Shown: positions 8,184 through 19,019, numbered from the stretch's first letter. The stretch is DNA of 64,000 nucleotides from Pseudoalteromonas luteoviolacea S2607 (GCF_001625575.1 NZ_AUXV01000056.1:434001-498000), one strand, 5' to 3'. Made by a program: numbers and translations. Notes: generated by a model from the letters alone, not told the origin.

Positions 8184-9839
8184 TCAATCTTTGCGTCGGA
8201 TACTTAAGTTATCATCCCCATTGCTGCTGACTTGCTGCACAAGGCTAACACCACCGATATCCATCACTAGCACAGTTTCCATGGTATGGTTTAACTCCTT
8301 ATCTTTTGAGGTCTCCTCAACTAATAAGTAGTAGTGCTCCCCAATTTGGCCCCCAGTATGATTGATATTCGCACTGAATAATTCATAAGATGGACTACCA
8401 GATTGTGTTTCTAATGTGCCTGAAGAACCACTGCCTGGCACAATTGCAACATATGATACTGTTTCGTATACATGGCCTTCGTTTAACGTATCTTGCTCAT
8501 AAAAAGCCGCTTTAAAACCGGTTGTTGTAATGTCTTTAACACGAGTCGCAATAGTGTGACCACCATTAAATGTTTGAACTTGGAGGAAAACATACGGCGC
8601 ACTGTCAAAGTTTTGGCTAAAGTTTGCTTGCTTGAATACTTTTGTATCATTGAGTTCAAAGCTACCCACTTCAATGACCGTCCCATCGGCCATGGTGTAA
8701 CGACCTTGTTCTAGAGCCATATAATCGAAAGACTCTTTATAAGGATGTACTTGGTCTAAGTAATTCCACTCCTTAAATGCAACTTCAAAGCCTGTTGGGG
8801 AAACATTTCTAACTCGGTTAACTCCACCGTGACTACCATTAAAGCTCGGCGCTGATGTGAAAACAGCTGGCGCGAAAAAGTTAGCACTTGCGGTTGAGTG
8901 CGACTGCCATTTGTGGTCTAGGTTTTTTACAATTGAATCAGAAATCAAAGTGATCTTGTTGTCCAATGCACATGGATCAGCCTGATAGCAAGCTACTGGT
9001 GCTGCTGTATTTGTCGCAAGGTCGTTAATTCTTAGCGGCAAAGTCGCAACAAGGCAAGTGCCGCCCGTTTGCATATTAACTTTGTACAACTCAGACTGAT
9101 TTCTGTGACCGTGGTCATTAATGACAGCGCGACTAACAAGTACATCTCCATTTTGTCCGATTGTTGCTCCTGTAACCGCAATCAGATTATGGTCAGCCTG
9201 TTTAATCAACTCGAAATTATTTTCATCTGTTCTGTCAATTAAATACACAGAGGTTGAAGAAACTAAGTACAACTGGCCTTGATGGAAAACTAAATCGCCT
9301 CGGTATTGACCGTCTATATCACCAAAGTGCATAAGCTTAGTAGCTGCACCAGTGCCCTTATCGATTTCATACAGATCGGTATAGCTATTAGCTATCAACA
9401 CATCATTTTCTTCATCATAGACCATGCCTATAACTGATTTAGTTCGATCAACAACATGATGTTCCTGACTGGCAAAGTCGTAGTAGGCTAAACGGGTGTA
9501 TTTGAACCTATCGCCTTGTACTGGAATTTGTGCGAGTACTTCAGGCGATGCATTTAGTGCACTTAAGTCCACTTTGTATTCGAAAGGAATAGGCGAAGAT
9601 GCATAGTACATTCGGTTGAGGCTGGAATCGTATGCCATAGCTGCAGAACTAAATTCAGCCATTGAAATTGCTTTTGCTGACTTTTCTTGCTCTTGTAAAC
9701 TGAATAGTACCCCAGGTGCGCCGCGACCTGAGTTAATAGAATAAAGTTCGCCTAAACAACTGTTTGCGCTAGCAACAGATGAATAAATAGTAGATGATGC
9801 GATCAGTAAGGGGAAAACTGCGCGTGACATATTTAGCAT
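8184..9839 (-). CDS. Exported protein with H-type-lectin-like repeats
   Basis: Product of about 551 residues with a Sec signal peptide (cleavage near VASANS). The N-terminal 260 residues read like a beta-propeller of short repeated strands (GTGAATKLMHFGDIDGQYRGDLVFHQGQLYLVSS). The C-terminal half holds two similar modules of about 95 residues: F..P.VFTSAPSFNGSHGG..RVRNVSPTGFEVAFKEW, then YVFLQVQTFNGGHTIATRVKDITTTGFKAAFYEQD. This pattern resembles the H-type lectin (discoidin II/HPA-like) fold. ATG 9839 is chosen because AAAGG lies seven bases upstream; an ATG five codons earlier has a poorer ribosome site. It may bind surface glycans, but the substrate is unknown. Confidence 0.65.
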   Translation of the reverse strand: MLNMSRAVFPLLIASSTIYSSVASANSCLGELYSINSGRGAPGVLFSLQEQEKSAKAISMAEFSSAAMAYDSSLNRMYYASSPIPFEYKVDLSALNASPEVLAQIPVQGDRFKYTRLAYYDFASQEHHVVDRTKSVIGMVYDEENDVLIANSYTDLYEIDKGTGAATKLMHFGDIDGQYRGDLVFHQGQLYLVSSTSVYLIDRTDENNFELIKQADHNLIAVTGATIGQNGDVLVSRAVINDHGHRNQSELYKVNMQTGGTCLVATLPLRINDLATNTAAPVACYQADPCALDNKITLISDSIVKNLDHKWQSHSTASANFFAPAVFTSAPSFNGSHGGVNRVRNVSPTGFEVAFKEWNYLDQVHPYKESFDYMALEQGRYTMADGTVIEVGSFELNDTKVFKQANFSQNFDSAPYVFLQVQTFNGGHTIATRVKDITTTGFKAAFYEQDTLNEGHVYETVSYVAIVPGSGSSGTLETQSGSPSYELFSANINHTGGQIGEHYYLLVEETSKDKELNHTMETVLVMDIGGVSLVQQVSSNGDDNLSIRRKD

Positions 9840-10043
9840 GTTAGAACCTTTCACTTCAATTCTAAATCGTTAAAATGACACAAAGAAATGACATACAATT
9901 GCTATATGTGCCTTATGTCCTTTAAGGTAAGCGCTTCCATTATAACTTTGTAACCTGTGATTGGACTATGCAAAATTCATATTGATTATGCAATCAATTC
10001 AGGTCACAAATAACATGAACGGCAAGTTCGAAAGTATAAACGG

Positions 10044-10586
10044 TTAAACTAATTCAATCTGTTTGCTCATCGACACAAATGTAATCGTTGTCTCATCATT
10101 CAATTGGTATTCGATTGAAGCTTGTTGAATAAATCCGTGCCTTTCATACAGTTTTACACCGGGTAAGGTCGCCATAAGTTCGAGCTTTGAGTACCCCATA
10201 GCAATAGCTTCAGACTCACACTTTTTCATAAGCATTGAGCCAAGCCCTTGCCTCGCATAGTAAGACCTAACAAAAAATGCTCGTACTTTTGCCGCTTGGG
10301 ATCCAGGCTCTAACAGGGTATTATTGCGAGCCCTTTCATTGTCACTCCCAAACAGTGTGGTGCGATAACTCCACCCCCCACAAGCTACAATCTCTCCCTG
10401 ATCTTCAATGCAAAAATAGGTTTTATCTTTAATCAGTTGCGTGTCAACACCTAAAGCGCTTTCCAATGCCAGCTCTATTTGTTCCTCTGAATAATGCAGC
10501 TTAGACAACTCCCTTGTTGATTCACTGATGATTTTTTTCAAAACCGAAATATCTTCCTCTTGGGCTGTTCTCAACGTGTAATTCAT
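10044..10586 (-). CDS. GNAT-family N-acetyltransferase
   Basis: This 180-residue protein has the GCN5-related acetyltransferase fold, with an acetyl-CoA-binding motif A of KVRAFFVRSYYARQGLGSMLMKKCESEA (the RQGLGS pyrophosphate loop) near residues 101-128 and a C-terminal LYERHGFIQ motif. There is no signal peptide, so it is cytoplasmic. It stands alone, and its substrate cannot be told from sequence. Confidence 0.9.
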   Translation of the reverse strand: MNYTLRTAQEEDISVLKKIISESTRELSKLHYSEEQIELALESALGVDTQLIKDKTYFCIEDQGEIVACGGWSYRTTLFGSDNERARNNTLLEPGSQAAKVRAFFVRSYYARQGLGSMLMKKCESEAIAMGYSKLELMATLPGVKLYERHGFIQQASIEYQLNDETTITFVSMSKQIELV

Positions 10587-10730
10587 AGCTTTTCTCTCCT
10601 TGTGTTCACACCCGTAAAACTCGTTCGACAGCTAACGAGAATACGTTTAACACCAACCTGACGCAAGCACCTCTACATTCAATCCTACATGCACAGAGTA
10701 GGTTAATCTTGAAAAGTGTTTCTACTAAAA

Positions 10731-10773
10731 ACAAAAAAGCTCCTACACCATTTAAAACATAACGTAGGAGCTT
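10731..10773 (-). terminator. Terminator of the giant lipoprotein gene
   Basis: A ten-base perfect stem (AAGCTCCTAC/GTAGGAGCTT) with a 17-base loop, followed on the minus strand by TTTTTTGTTTTT. It lies 22 bases past the stop codon. Confidence 0.85.
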
Positions 10774-10794
10774 AATGATATCGTACTTAGCCTA

Positions 10795-13700
10795 TTAGGT
10801 GCGGTTTATTACAGAGCAAGCACCTAGATCTCCCTCCTCACACACAAAGGCAAATACTCTGCCATAATGCCTTTGCAAGTGAGATATTGCTTTGTCGCTA
10901 ACAGTGGTGCCACCTAAGTAAATTTTGACATTTCGAACAGATGCGCTCCCTGTCACCTCGTCTAAGGTGTTGCCTCTAAACTCTATCTGTAAATTACCTA
11001 TACCTTGGGGTAAATTAAGTGCTTTAATTGCCGTATTGTTTATTCTGAGCAACTCAAAAGAATTAAGAATTTGAATGCTATTGATGGAGGTCCCGCTGAT
11101 TGAAAGCTGCTTCAACCCCGTATAGGTTGATAAATCAAACTCTGTCAATAAAGTGTTATCTACAAACAACATCGTCATCAAATGCTCGTCTGGTTTACTC
11201 AGTTCTACTAGCGGGTTGTTAGACAGATTGAGTACTCGCAATACAGAGAATTTCCCAATATCAAAGGTACTCACTTTATTATCAGATAGCCTCAAATTAA
11301 CAATCGTGTGATTCTTAGTAACACTTAGCGCTTCCAACTTGTTTCCAGACGCATCTAATGTTTTCAGTTTCGTATCATCAGGTATTTGTAACGTTTCAAG
11401 TAGATTGTTTTGCAAACGTAACAACGTTAGTTCAGGGTTATTGCCCAAACTTACATGCGATATATTACTATCATGAGCCTGTACCATTATCAGCTCAACC
11501 ATATGGGTTAGATCGAGTTCGGTCAATTGTGTATTTGATATCGCAAGAATCTGAATACTGCTCTTATTAACAGACAAGCTTTCTAATGGTGTATTTCTCG
11601 CATTCAAGCGAGAGAGGTGTGCCAAAGAAGAAAGCGCAAGGTGGCTCACTTTCGTACCTTCAACTTCCAGTGTTTGTAACAAAGTAAACTGGCTAAAATC
11701 TAGCCCGGAAATTGGCGTATTTTTAAGCCCTAAGCTTTTAATTCGATTACTTTGTGAAATACCCGTTATTGACGTCAGTGGTGCATTAGTCGCCTTTAAA
11801 GTTTCAAGCGTCGTATTTTGGCCTAAATCCACAGACTTAACCGTGCTGTAACTGATATCTAGCGAAGACAAATTGGTTTGGCCTGCCAAATCTAGATGCT
11901 CCGGACCACTCACCGAAATACTTAGTGAGGTTAACTGGCCCCCCTGTGGTAGTGTCACTTCGGTTAGCTCCGTCACTTTTAGCGTCAGTGATTTTAACTC
12001 TGTTAATTTAGACAAATCCAAATTAGATTGCGTCATATCAGCAAGGCTCAAACTGGTCAGATTGGACATACCGTTTATTTGCTCTTGTGCTAGATCACTA
12101 AGACTATCAATGCCAGACAACGATAAACGCTTTAGTTTTTTAAACTTAACCAGTTCAGAAAGATCCGTTAGAGAACGTATTTCACCACCACTACACGACA
12201 AACTCTCGCTATATTCTAAGTTGCGGTGCACGTCATATGCATCGACACATGCCTTTAGGTAAGACTCTGATATACCTAGTTTTTCAGACATACTCTCTGG
12301 TATATCTGCAAACTTCGCTTTAATAACACACGACTGCGACAACTGCGTATTTGCAAATACTAGGTGTGTATCCGAATGCGTCGATGAATGAGATATACCA
12401 CACCCTTCAATACTTTCTAGGTACATTCCCCAATCATGTTTTACAGTAACTTCTAATGGCTGGCCAAATAGTAAGTATGAATGAAGCGCGTTCAACTCAA
12501 TGCTGCCGCCAGCCGTAGCTTCAACTTCGACGGTATACACGGGTATGTCATACTGCATTTCTCGAAGAGTACCTTCAGCACATGTACTGCCATCCAAATA
12601 CTCACAAAATGTCATTGTTTCTGCATCGCTACGCACGACTTCTAATAAATATTCAGCGCCATTACGATTGTACCTGAGTTTACCATCTAACCATTGCGCT
12701 TGTTGGTGTGGATATGTATCAGCTCCAATTTGTAAGCCATTGACCTCAGAATGATAGAGATGCCAAAGTTTTAGTCCACTATCTGTTCGCTCATACAGCC
12801 GTAGATAATCTGCGCCAAAATCTTTGTGATCTTTAAAAGATGAGTGCCACAAAACGTGAGGTTCGATTTCAGATAAACTAGTTTGCTTATTTAGGGCGAT
12901 CACACGCAGCCCTTCCACATCGTTTTTCAAATGTGAGAATAAGCTTGGCTTCTCCTTTCTTTCAATGACGTACAGTTTTTCATTGTGCTTTGCGAGCACT
13001 AAATATTCACGCTTGAACCCTTGTGAACAATGCTCGAATTCTAGCTCACATGCTGGGTCAAAGACCTTTTCCCTATCATTGAATAAGGCTGATACAGTTA
13101 GCTTATTACCGTCCCAACTCGTTTTAGCAGCCCCATTTAAATACCCTTTTCTAAAGACACCTTCAGGATGTAATTCAAACCCCTCTGCACCATATACAGA
13201 CTGATACCGCCATTTACCTACAAGACTATTTATCTCAAAAGTATTGTCCTGCATTTTAACTAGTGCACCCGCACCGATTGATAGCTTAATATTTTTCAAA
13301 TTCGTATTACTGGCCGATATACGTACCTTGTCAGTCACCAAATTAAAGCCGTCATTTCTTGTCTCTGTCATCTTAAACTCAACAAAGAAGTCATACTCAT
13401 TATTGAATACTTCTATGTGCCCGAACGAATTGATCCGCCAAGATACCGTCAACTCTGGATCAGTTTGAGATTGAGTAATCTCAGGGTTCAAAGTAATCAA
13501 TGACATAGAGCCTTGTTGGTCTTGCGACAAAGTCAATTTGTAGTTTTGTCCCAAGTGAAGCAATGATTCATTATCCAAAGCATGATGAGTGAGTAGCCAA
13601 GTTCCCTGCATATCTTCAGTAGTTACAGGTATAGTGACCAGGTCACTTTTATTGACTACTTGTATCGGTGCTAAATCGTAATCTTCGTTATCAATTTCGT

Positions 13701-16700
13701 TTATCGCTCGCCAAATGATGTGGTGTCCCTGAGCTGTGATTTTTAGATCAAAGCCAATGGCATTAAAAACATCGATGCCATTAGTAGATATACGCTCTGT
13801 GCCATCATTAAAACGTGCTCGATATAATCCCTCAGATACCTTAGTCATATCTGTCGCAATAATACCGTCATGGGTATAGAGCATCCCCCGGTTAATGTTC
13901 TCAAACGACAATCGCCAGCTATGTGGGATTTCAGAGCTCGTGTTAACAAAAACAACGTCGCCTACATAGGGTGGACTTTGCACAAAAACAGCTTTGATTG
14001 CGCAGTCATGTTTGGGAGCGTTTACAGCAAAAATATGTCTGAGATCAGAGGTGGTTTGTAGCGTGCCGTTACAGCCCTCAATACTCTCTAGTTCATATCC
14101 AGTTTCAGGAATAGCCTCGATAGCAAAGCTCTCGCCATAACGATAAGTGTTTTTAGAAGACACGAGTTGGCCAAGGCCTTCTTGTTCCACATTAATAGTT
14201 AATGCTGGAGGTGTTGGTGTGTAGCGAGTTGTATTTTCAGCATTACAATCTGCACCCTCCATAAAGTGGCAAATTGAAAAGCTATTACCATCACTTTCCA
14301 CAAACTGTAAATAAGATACGCTTTCGGTCGCGATATGAGTTAGCCTAATCCGATCTGATTGCAAAGTAAGTAAATAGTCCTTTCCATTGATTCTAATCGC
14401 CTCTTGGCACTCTTTTGGAACACTACCGGTACAGCGAATAAATCGATGAAGTTTCACTACGCCGGTGTCAGTTTGAGCATACAGCTCAGCACGACCATCA
14501 AACGCGTATTGATATTTATCTGTTTCAACAAATGCAGTGTAGATATCCGAGTCGGTAAGGGCGTCATCGCTTAGTTCGAATAACAACACCTCACTGTCTG
14601 CAATTAGGCTACCAAATTCGAAGTAATTAATTTGCGTAAACTCAACTGCGATTTTATTTTCATAAGCCGCCAAAAGTTTCAGTTGATTGGTTGAATTAAT
14701 TTTACAATTTGACAGAGATACATCACAAAAATCAACTTCCGTTCGGTCCAATGTATAAGCATGGCGCATCAATTTGCCGTCTATTTTTTCAACAGGCTCC
14801 CCGTGTTTAAAAAAGTAGTTGATTTGATTTTGCTCATCGATTTCAAACGACTTGGTTTTCCCTTTCACCTCGATAGGAGTCCATGTTTTCTGATAATCTA
14901 TATCATCAAAACTAATATTTTGATGCTTAATCAATAAGGCCGATAAAAGGCTGCGTTTATTAAGGTACATATCCTCAAGGTAGATCAATTTGCCGAACGG
15001 TAAATTGCGAACAAATTTTGCCGTCAAATCATCACCGTGTTTATTAAAAAACATCTCATGATTTTTAATGCCCCAAGAGATCTGCATTGGATTGATGTAT
15101 GAGGTCACGTTAGCAAAGCCATTGTCATAAAATTCAATTGCATAGCTACTGTTATTAGCAAACTTATCCTGATAAGAAATTGACCATTGACCAATAAAAT
15201 CTTCAACTTGCTGTTCAGGCTTTGAGTCTTGGGAAATCAATCCTGAATGGAAGGCTTTTATGAGCTGCGACTTGCCGTCAGAGAACATGTTAATGTCACC
15301 TGAGAAGCGGCCCTTACTATTTTCAAAAACATCGATGGTAATGATTGAAACATAGTCAGTTGGAGATTTAAACTGACCCGTACCGTATATTGGTAGCGGC
15401 TCAGCCAAGAGTAGTTCGATATTAGAACCATCTCGATCCCACGTAAAAGATACGTTTTGTTTAGCAGTTAATTGCCCTGTGCGGTCTTCATTAAATGAAA
15501 GCGCGGCAACAAAGCCACTCATTAACGTGCGTTCACCAATAAAATAAGTGCCTAAAAGTGGCTCAACACCTTCATTCATAAGGTCGTTATCGCCCTTGAT
15601 TTCAGCCCTTAACTTCGCAATTAGCTCTGGATCTGACTTTCTCAGGGCCTTTAGCATTTTCCGGGCTTCACGAAGGTTACTGGCAAGCTCTAACGTGGAG
15701 TTGATCCCATCGGGTAAAGTATGTCCATGATCGATTACGGCTTTGAGCAATGCCGCAACTTCTAACTTTTCTTCATTATCTACATGCGCTTGCGCTTGCG
15801 CCAATTCAGCTTCGCTAGTAAGTGCAGAGCCCACTTCCATCATCAATGCGTATTCAGCCGTTGTTACATTTGTAATATTGATGCCAAAGTATTCGCTTGA
15901 ATCAACGGTGTTATCTTCTCCCGCCGCATCAACTAAACCGCCAAATTCACCAAGTTGAGAGATCAAAGCCACATTTTTTTGTGAACCTACCCCCTGAGCA
16001 GACAATTTTATCAGATTGTTCTTTTCTGATTCATCAAGGTCAATCTCTATTACATAGTTACCATTAGCGTCCGCAACAGTATGAAAAATATGCTCACCCA
16101 CTCTGAGCTGCACGTCCGCATTGGCAATCGGTGAATCGGTCACCTTGCCCTTAAGCGTTGCCGATGTTCTTAAGTGTGTAACTTTGGCGGTAAATGAGTC
16201 AGTCGCTGTTGCGCCTTGATGATCCGTCACTGTAACCATGAAAGTAATCTCTTGATCTTCAGTGATATCAGGCACTTCAACAGTTAACGAATTGCTATTT
16301 TCACCTACTAAGATTAATTCTAAGCCCGAATCATGTTGCCAAGAATATGTCTCTATCTGTCCATCAGCATCCGTTGCATTGGCAGTTAAAATAAATGGTG
16401 CACGCTCTGCAAACTCTGTGCTCGTAGAGGATAACGTTACTTCAGGTGAGACATTGGGTAATGCGACAATCGAAACTTGATGCTCCTCACTGGTTACAGC
16501 GCCTTGGTTATCTGTAGCCGTAACAATAAACTTAATATCAATGTCTTGATCAACACTTATACCGGATACTTGGAGTTCCTCAGAAGTTGTGTCGCCAACA
16601 TCAATAGAAACTGGCGACTCATATGTCCAACGATGGCTAACAATACTGCCATCTTGATCTCGCGACTGTGAAGATAAGGTAAACGCAACCTCTTCACCAA

Positions 16701-18006
16701 TAGAAGTTGGGCCATCTATCGTCACAAGGGGAGCTACATTGCTTTTAGCTACAATGGTCACAGCTTGTGTCGTGGTTGACTCAGCACCATCATCATCCGT
16801 CACGGTGACGGTAAAGTTCACATTTCTATCTTCTTGAATATCGGGTGTGAGAAGCGCAATTTTTCTCGCTTGCGCTTCAGTTGGTGAAATATCTAATCCA
16901 CCATCATTACGCCATCTATAGCCAACAATATTACCGTCACTGTCCGTCGCATGTGCCTCTAGTGTGATAATTTGCCCCTCTTCAACAGAAGCAGGTGCCA
17001 GTATGTTTACAACAGGAGCTTCGTTTGGCTTAGGTGTCAATGATACCGTATGTGTTTTGACGGTACTTTGGCCATGCTCATCCGTTGCAGATGCGGTAAA
17101 CGTGACTGAAGTGTGTGCTTCTATATCTGGTATGGACACATTGAGCTTTGCAGTCTCCTCACCAGTTAAGTTAAATTCTAAGTCAGAATCATGCTGCCAA
17201 CTGAGTTCCACGTCATCCCCTTCAGGATCGTTAACCGAAGCGATGAGCTGTATTTGTGAAAGCCCTTGTGCATCCGATGGACCTGAAAGTTCTAGCTCTG
17301 GTGCTAAGTTGATCAAAGGTTCAATGCGAACCAAATGAGACTTTTCAAACGCGTTGTCGCTAGTATCAACCACTAATATCGTGAAAGTAACATTTTCTGC
17401 CGCTTCAACATCAGCACCAGTAACACTTAACGTAGACGTGTTTTCGCCGCTTAGTTGCAAAGGTAACTTTGAATCATGTCGCCATTGATAGCTGGCGACT
17501 TCCACCGACAGTTCAGTTATTTCACTTGTTAGGCTAAAAGGTTCATACTCCAACACCGTTTCTATGCCGGTTATATTAATCGTTGGGACTGGCAATAGTG
17601 TCATCGTATGATCTGCAGATGCTGAACTGCCTTTGTCATCTGTCGCTGTTAGCGTGAAAGTAATACGATGAGGTTCGGTGATATCAGGGCTTACAACTTG
17701 TAACTCCAGGCCGTCATAGTCTGCGATATCTAACTCTAAATCGCTATTATGCTGCCACTTGTAACGAGTAATCTCCCCATCATCTTGTGCACTACCTGCC
17801 AATTTAAACTGGGTTTGTTCGAGTACTTTCTTTTCCCCAGAGACGACTACCGTGGGCGTTTTGTTGGTAGCCGGTTTAATATCCTTGTTATCATTGTTTG
17901 GGCTACTAGAGCCGCCTCCACAAGCTGCCAACGTTAGACAGCAAAAAACAATTGTACTTATTCGCTTTGCTTTACTACAGCTAATAGAATCCTTTAAAAA
18001 GAACAC
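10795..18006 (-). CDS. Giant surface lipoprotein with Ig-like and leucine-rich repeats
   Basis: A 2403-residue protein with a lipobox (LAAC, Cys29) followed by GGGSSSPNND, so it is likely a lipoprotein. Residues about 45-610 are six PKD/cadherin-like Ig repeats of about 93 residues, each with a W(Q/R)H-type tryptophan and a TVTVTD(D/N).GA-type ending. Next is a carboxypeptidase-regulatory-like module (LKGKVTDSPIANADVQL), then long regions I do not recognise. Two bacterial-repeat modules follow (GYELESIEGCNGTL and MYLESIEGCGISHS, each with a later C.IKA.F). The C-terminal 480 residues are about 20 leucine-rich repeats of the short internalin-like type (LTSLSLADM, LKTLDASGN, LRVLNLSNNPL). The start is GTG 18006 with AAGGGA eight bases upstream. 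No enzyme motif was found; adhesion is inferred. Confidence 0.82.
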   Translation of the reverse strand: MFFLKDSISCSKAKRISTIVFCCLTLAACGGGSSSPNNDNKDIKPATNKTPTVVVSGEKKVLEQTQFKLAGSAQDDGEITRYKWQHNSDLELDIADYDGLELQVVSPDITEPHRITFTLTATDDKGSSASADHTMTLLPVPTINITGIETVLEYEPFSLTSEITELSVEVASYQWRHDSKLPLQLSGENTSTLSVTGADVEAAENVTFTILVVDTSDNAFEKSHLVRIEPLINLAPELELSGPSDAQGLSQIQLIASVNDPEGDDVELSWQHDSDLEFNLTGEETAKLNVSIPDIEAHTSVTFTASATDEHGQSTVKTHTVSLTPKPNEAPVVNILAPASVEEGQIITLEAHATDSDGNIVGYRWRNDGGLDISPTEAQARKIALLTPDIQEDRNVNFTVTVTDDDGAESTTTQAVTIVAKSNVAPLVTIDGPTSIGEEVAFTLSSQSRDQDGSIVSHRWTYESPVSIDVGDTTSEELQVSGISVDQDIDIKFIVTATDNQGAVTSEEHQVSIVALPNVSPEVTLSSTSTEFAERAPFILTANATDADGQIETYSWQHDSGLELILVGENSNSLTVEVPDITEDQEITFMVTVTDHQGATATDSFTAKVTHLRTSATLKGKVTDSPIANADVQLRVGEHIFHTVADANGNYVIEIDLDESEKNNLIKLSAQGVGSQKNVALISQLGEFGGLVDAAGEDNTVDSSEYFGINITNVTTAEYALMMEVGSALTSEAELAQAQAHVDNEEKLEVAALLKAVIDHGHTLPDGINSTLELASNLREARKMLKALRKSDPELIAKLRAEIKGDNDLMNEGVEPLLGTYFIGERTLMSGFVAALSFNEDRTGQLTAKQNVSFTWDRDGSNIELLLAEPLPIYGTGQFKSPTDYVSIITIDVFENSKGRFSGDINMFSDGKSQLIKAFHSGLISQDSKPEQQVEDFIGQWSISYQDKFANNSSYAIEFYDNGFANVTSYINPMQISWGIKNHEMFFNKHGDDLTAKFVRNLPFGKLIYLEDMYLNKRSLLSALLIKHQNISFDDIDYQKTWTPIEVKGKTKSFEIDEQNQINYFFKHGEPVEKIDGKLMRHAYTLDRTEVDFCDVSLSNCKINSTNQLKLLAAYENKIAVEFTQINYFEFGSLIADSEVLLFELSDDALTDSDIYTAFVETDKYQYAFDGRAELYAQTDTGVVKLHRFIRCTGSVPKECQEAIRINGKDYLLTLQSDRIRLTHIATESVSYLQFVESDGNSFSICHFMEGADCNAENTTRYTPTPPALTINVEQEGLGQLVSSKNTYRYGESFAIEAIPETGYELESIEGCNGTLQTTSDLRHIFAVNAPKHDCAIKAVFVQSPPYVGDVVFVNTSSEIPHSWRLSFENINRGMLYTHDGIIATDMTKVSEGLYRARFNDGTERISTNGIDVFNAIGFDLKITAQGHHIIWRAINEIDNEDYDLAPIQVVNKSDLVTIPVTTEDMQGTWLLTHHALDNESLLHLGQNYKLTLSQDQQGSMSLITLNPEITQSQTDPELTVSWRINSFGHIEVFNNEYDFFVEFKMTETRNDGFNLVTDKVRISASNTNLKNIKLSIGAGALVKMQDNTFEINSLVGKWRYQSVYGAEGFELHPEGVFRKGYLNGAAKTSWDGNKLTVSALFNDREKVFDPACELEFEHCSQGFKREYLVLAKHNEKLYVIERKEKPSLFSHLKNDVEGLRVIALNKQTSLSEIEPHVLWHSSFKDHKDFGADYLRLYERTDSGLKLWHLYHSEVNGLQIGADTYPHQQAQWLDGKLRYNRNGAEYLLEVVRSDAETMTFCEYLDGSTCAEGTLREMQYDIPVYTVEVEATAGGSIELNALHSYLLFGQPLEVTVKHDWGMYLESIEGCGISHSSTHSDTHLVFANTQLSQSCVIKAKFADIPESMSEKLGISESYLKACVDAYDVHRNLEYSESLSCSGGEIRSLTDLSELVKFKKLKRLSLSGIDSLSDLAQEQINGMSNLTSLSLADMTQSNLDLSKLTELKSLTLKVTELTEVTLPQGGQLTSLSISVSGPEHLDLAGQTNLSSLDISYSTVKSVDLGQNTTLETLKATNAPLTSITGISQSNRIKSLGLKNTPISGLDFSQFTLLQTLEVEGTKVSHLALSSLAHLSRLNARNTPLESLSVNKSSIQILAISNTQLTELDLTHMVELIMVQAHDSNISHVSLGNNPELTLLRLQNNLLETLQIPDDTKLKTLDASGNKLEALSVTKNHTIVNLRLSDNKVSTFDIGKFSVLRVLNLSNNPLVELSKPDEHLMTMLFVDNTLLTEFDLSTYTGLKQLSISGTSINSIQILNSFELLRINNTAIKALNLPQGIGNLQIEFRGNTLDEVTGSASVRNVKIYLGGTTVSDKAISHLQRHYGRVFAFVCEEGDLGACSVINRT

Positions 18007-18418
18007 AAGCTTTATCCCTTTTTATTTCTTTTGTCCCTGTTATTTTATCAAAAAAAGTATATTTACAATACAGCCTTTAATCTATAAACAATTAATTGTT
18101 AGCAATTTTAATCAAAAAATTAATTTTTTAATTTCACATTAAATAGGCAGGATAACTCTTATTTTACCGTCTATAACACGACAAAGTTCGCGAAAAGAAT
18201 TAATTTACACCCAATTAAAAATAGAACTTTTATTCCCAAACTTTGGGTTAAATAGATTTTTTAGACATTAAAAGTAGAAAGGCAGAGTACAGTTTAAAAC
18301 CTGAGGTTGGGCATCATTAAAACACAGACACCGCTTGACCAGACCAAATAGGGGAATCATTGATGCCATGGCCCCTTAATTAAAGCATTGATTTTTAATG
18401 CCTTATAGCATTACCCTC
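18007..18418. other. AT-rich spacer with a weak hairpin
   Basis: About 410 bases holding the upstream region of the giant lipoprotein gene on the minus strand. A GGGG/CCCC hairpin at 18351-18375 could be a weak terminator for the NTF2-like gene at 18419. No gene is seen. Confidence 0.4.
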
Positions 18419-18913
18419 TTAAATACATCGACCGGAGATCCCCTCGTCAACAGATATCGGGTGTTTTGGATTCTCTACTTGATAAAACAGCGATATTATT
18501 TTCCACTGCCCTTTTGTTTTGACCAACTGAATGCTATTGACCCCTGTAAACTCCGGTGTATTTTTCTCCTGGTTAAACCGAGTCTCCACAACGCTATATA
18601 TTTGCGAAAAATGATCATAACGCTCGACTTTTCTGACAATCTCGCATTCGTAAAACCCGCTTTTAGAGGGCTTATTTAACAATTCAATAAAGTCCGTGCC
18701 AGATTTAACCATCAAATTGTGTTTACCCTCTTTCAAATGCACTCCAAAGACGGTGGCATCCGAATGGAATAACTTTTGTAGCCGCGTAATATCAGCTTTT
18801 TCATTTTTATCATGCGACAGGGCTTGCCAAAATTGACTCACAACCTGTTCTGGAGAAGAAGCGAGGGCATTACATGACATAACAGTAATGAACATAATTA
18901 ATATAAAGCGCAT
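18419..18913 (-). CDS. Exported NTF2-like (SnoaL-type) protein
   Basis: Product of about 164 residues. From ATG 18913 (preceded by AAGGGA) it begins with a Sec signal peptide, MRFILIMFITVMSCNALAS. The mature part looks like the SnoaL/NTF2-like fold: PEQVVSQFWQALSHDK at its start, LFHSDATVFGVH in the middle and GQWKIISLFYQVENP at the end. A longer in-frame start at 18967 would bury the signal peptide and is rejected. Such domains can be ligand-binding or enzymatic; no activity is assigned. Confidence 0.7.
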   Translation of the reverse strand: MRFILIMFITVMSCNALASSPEQVVSQFWQALSHDKNEKADITRLQKLFHSDATVFGVHLKEGKHNLMVKSGTDFIELLNKPSKSGFYECEIVRKVERYDHFSQIYSVVETRFNQEKNTPEFTGVNSIQLVKTKGQWKIISLFYQVENPKHPISVDEGISGRCI

Positions 18914-19019
18914 AACGGATCCCTTTGTAATACTTAATTTGCGTGTAGCCTTTAACTTATACCGCAAACTAACTCATTTATTTCACTTTATCTATACCCT
19001 ACGCCTCCTCGCAATCAGT

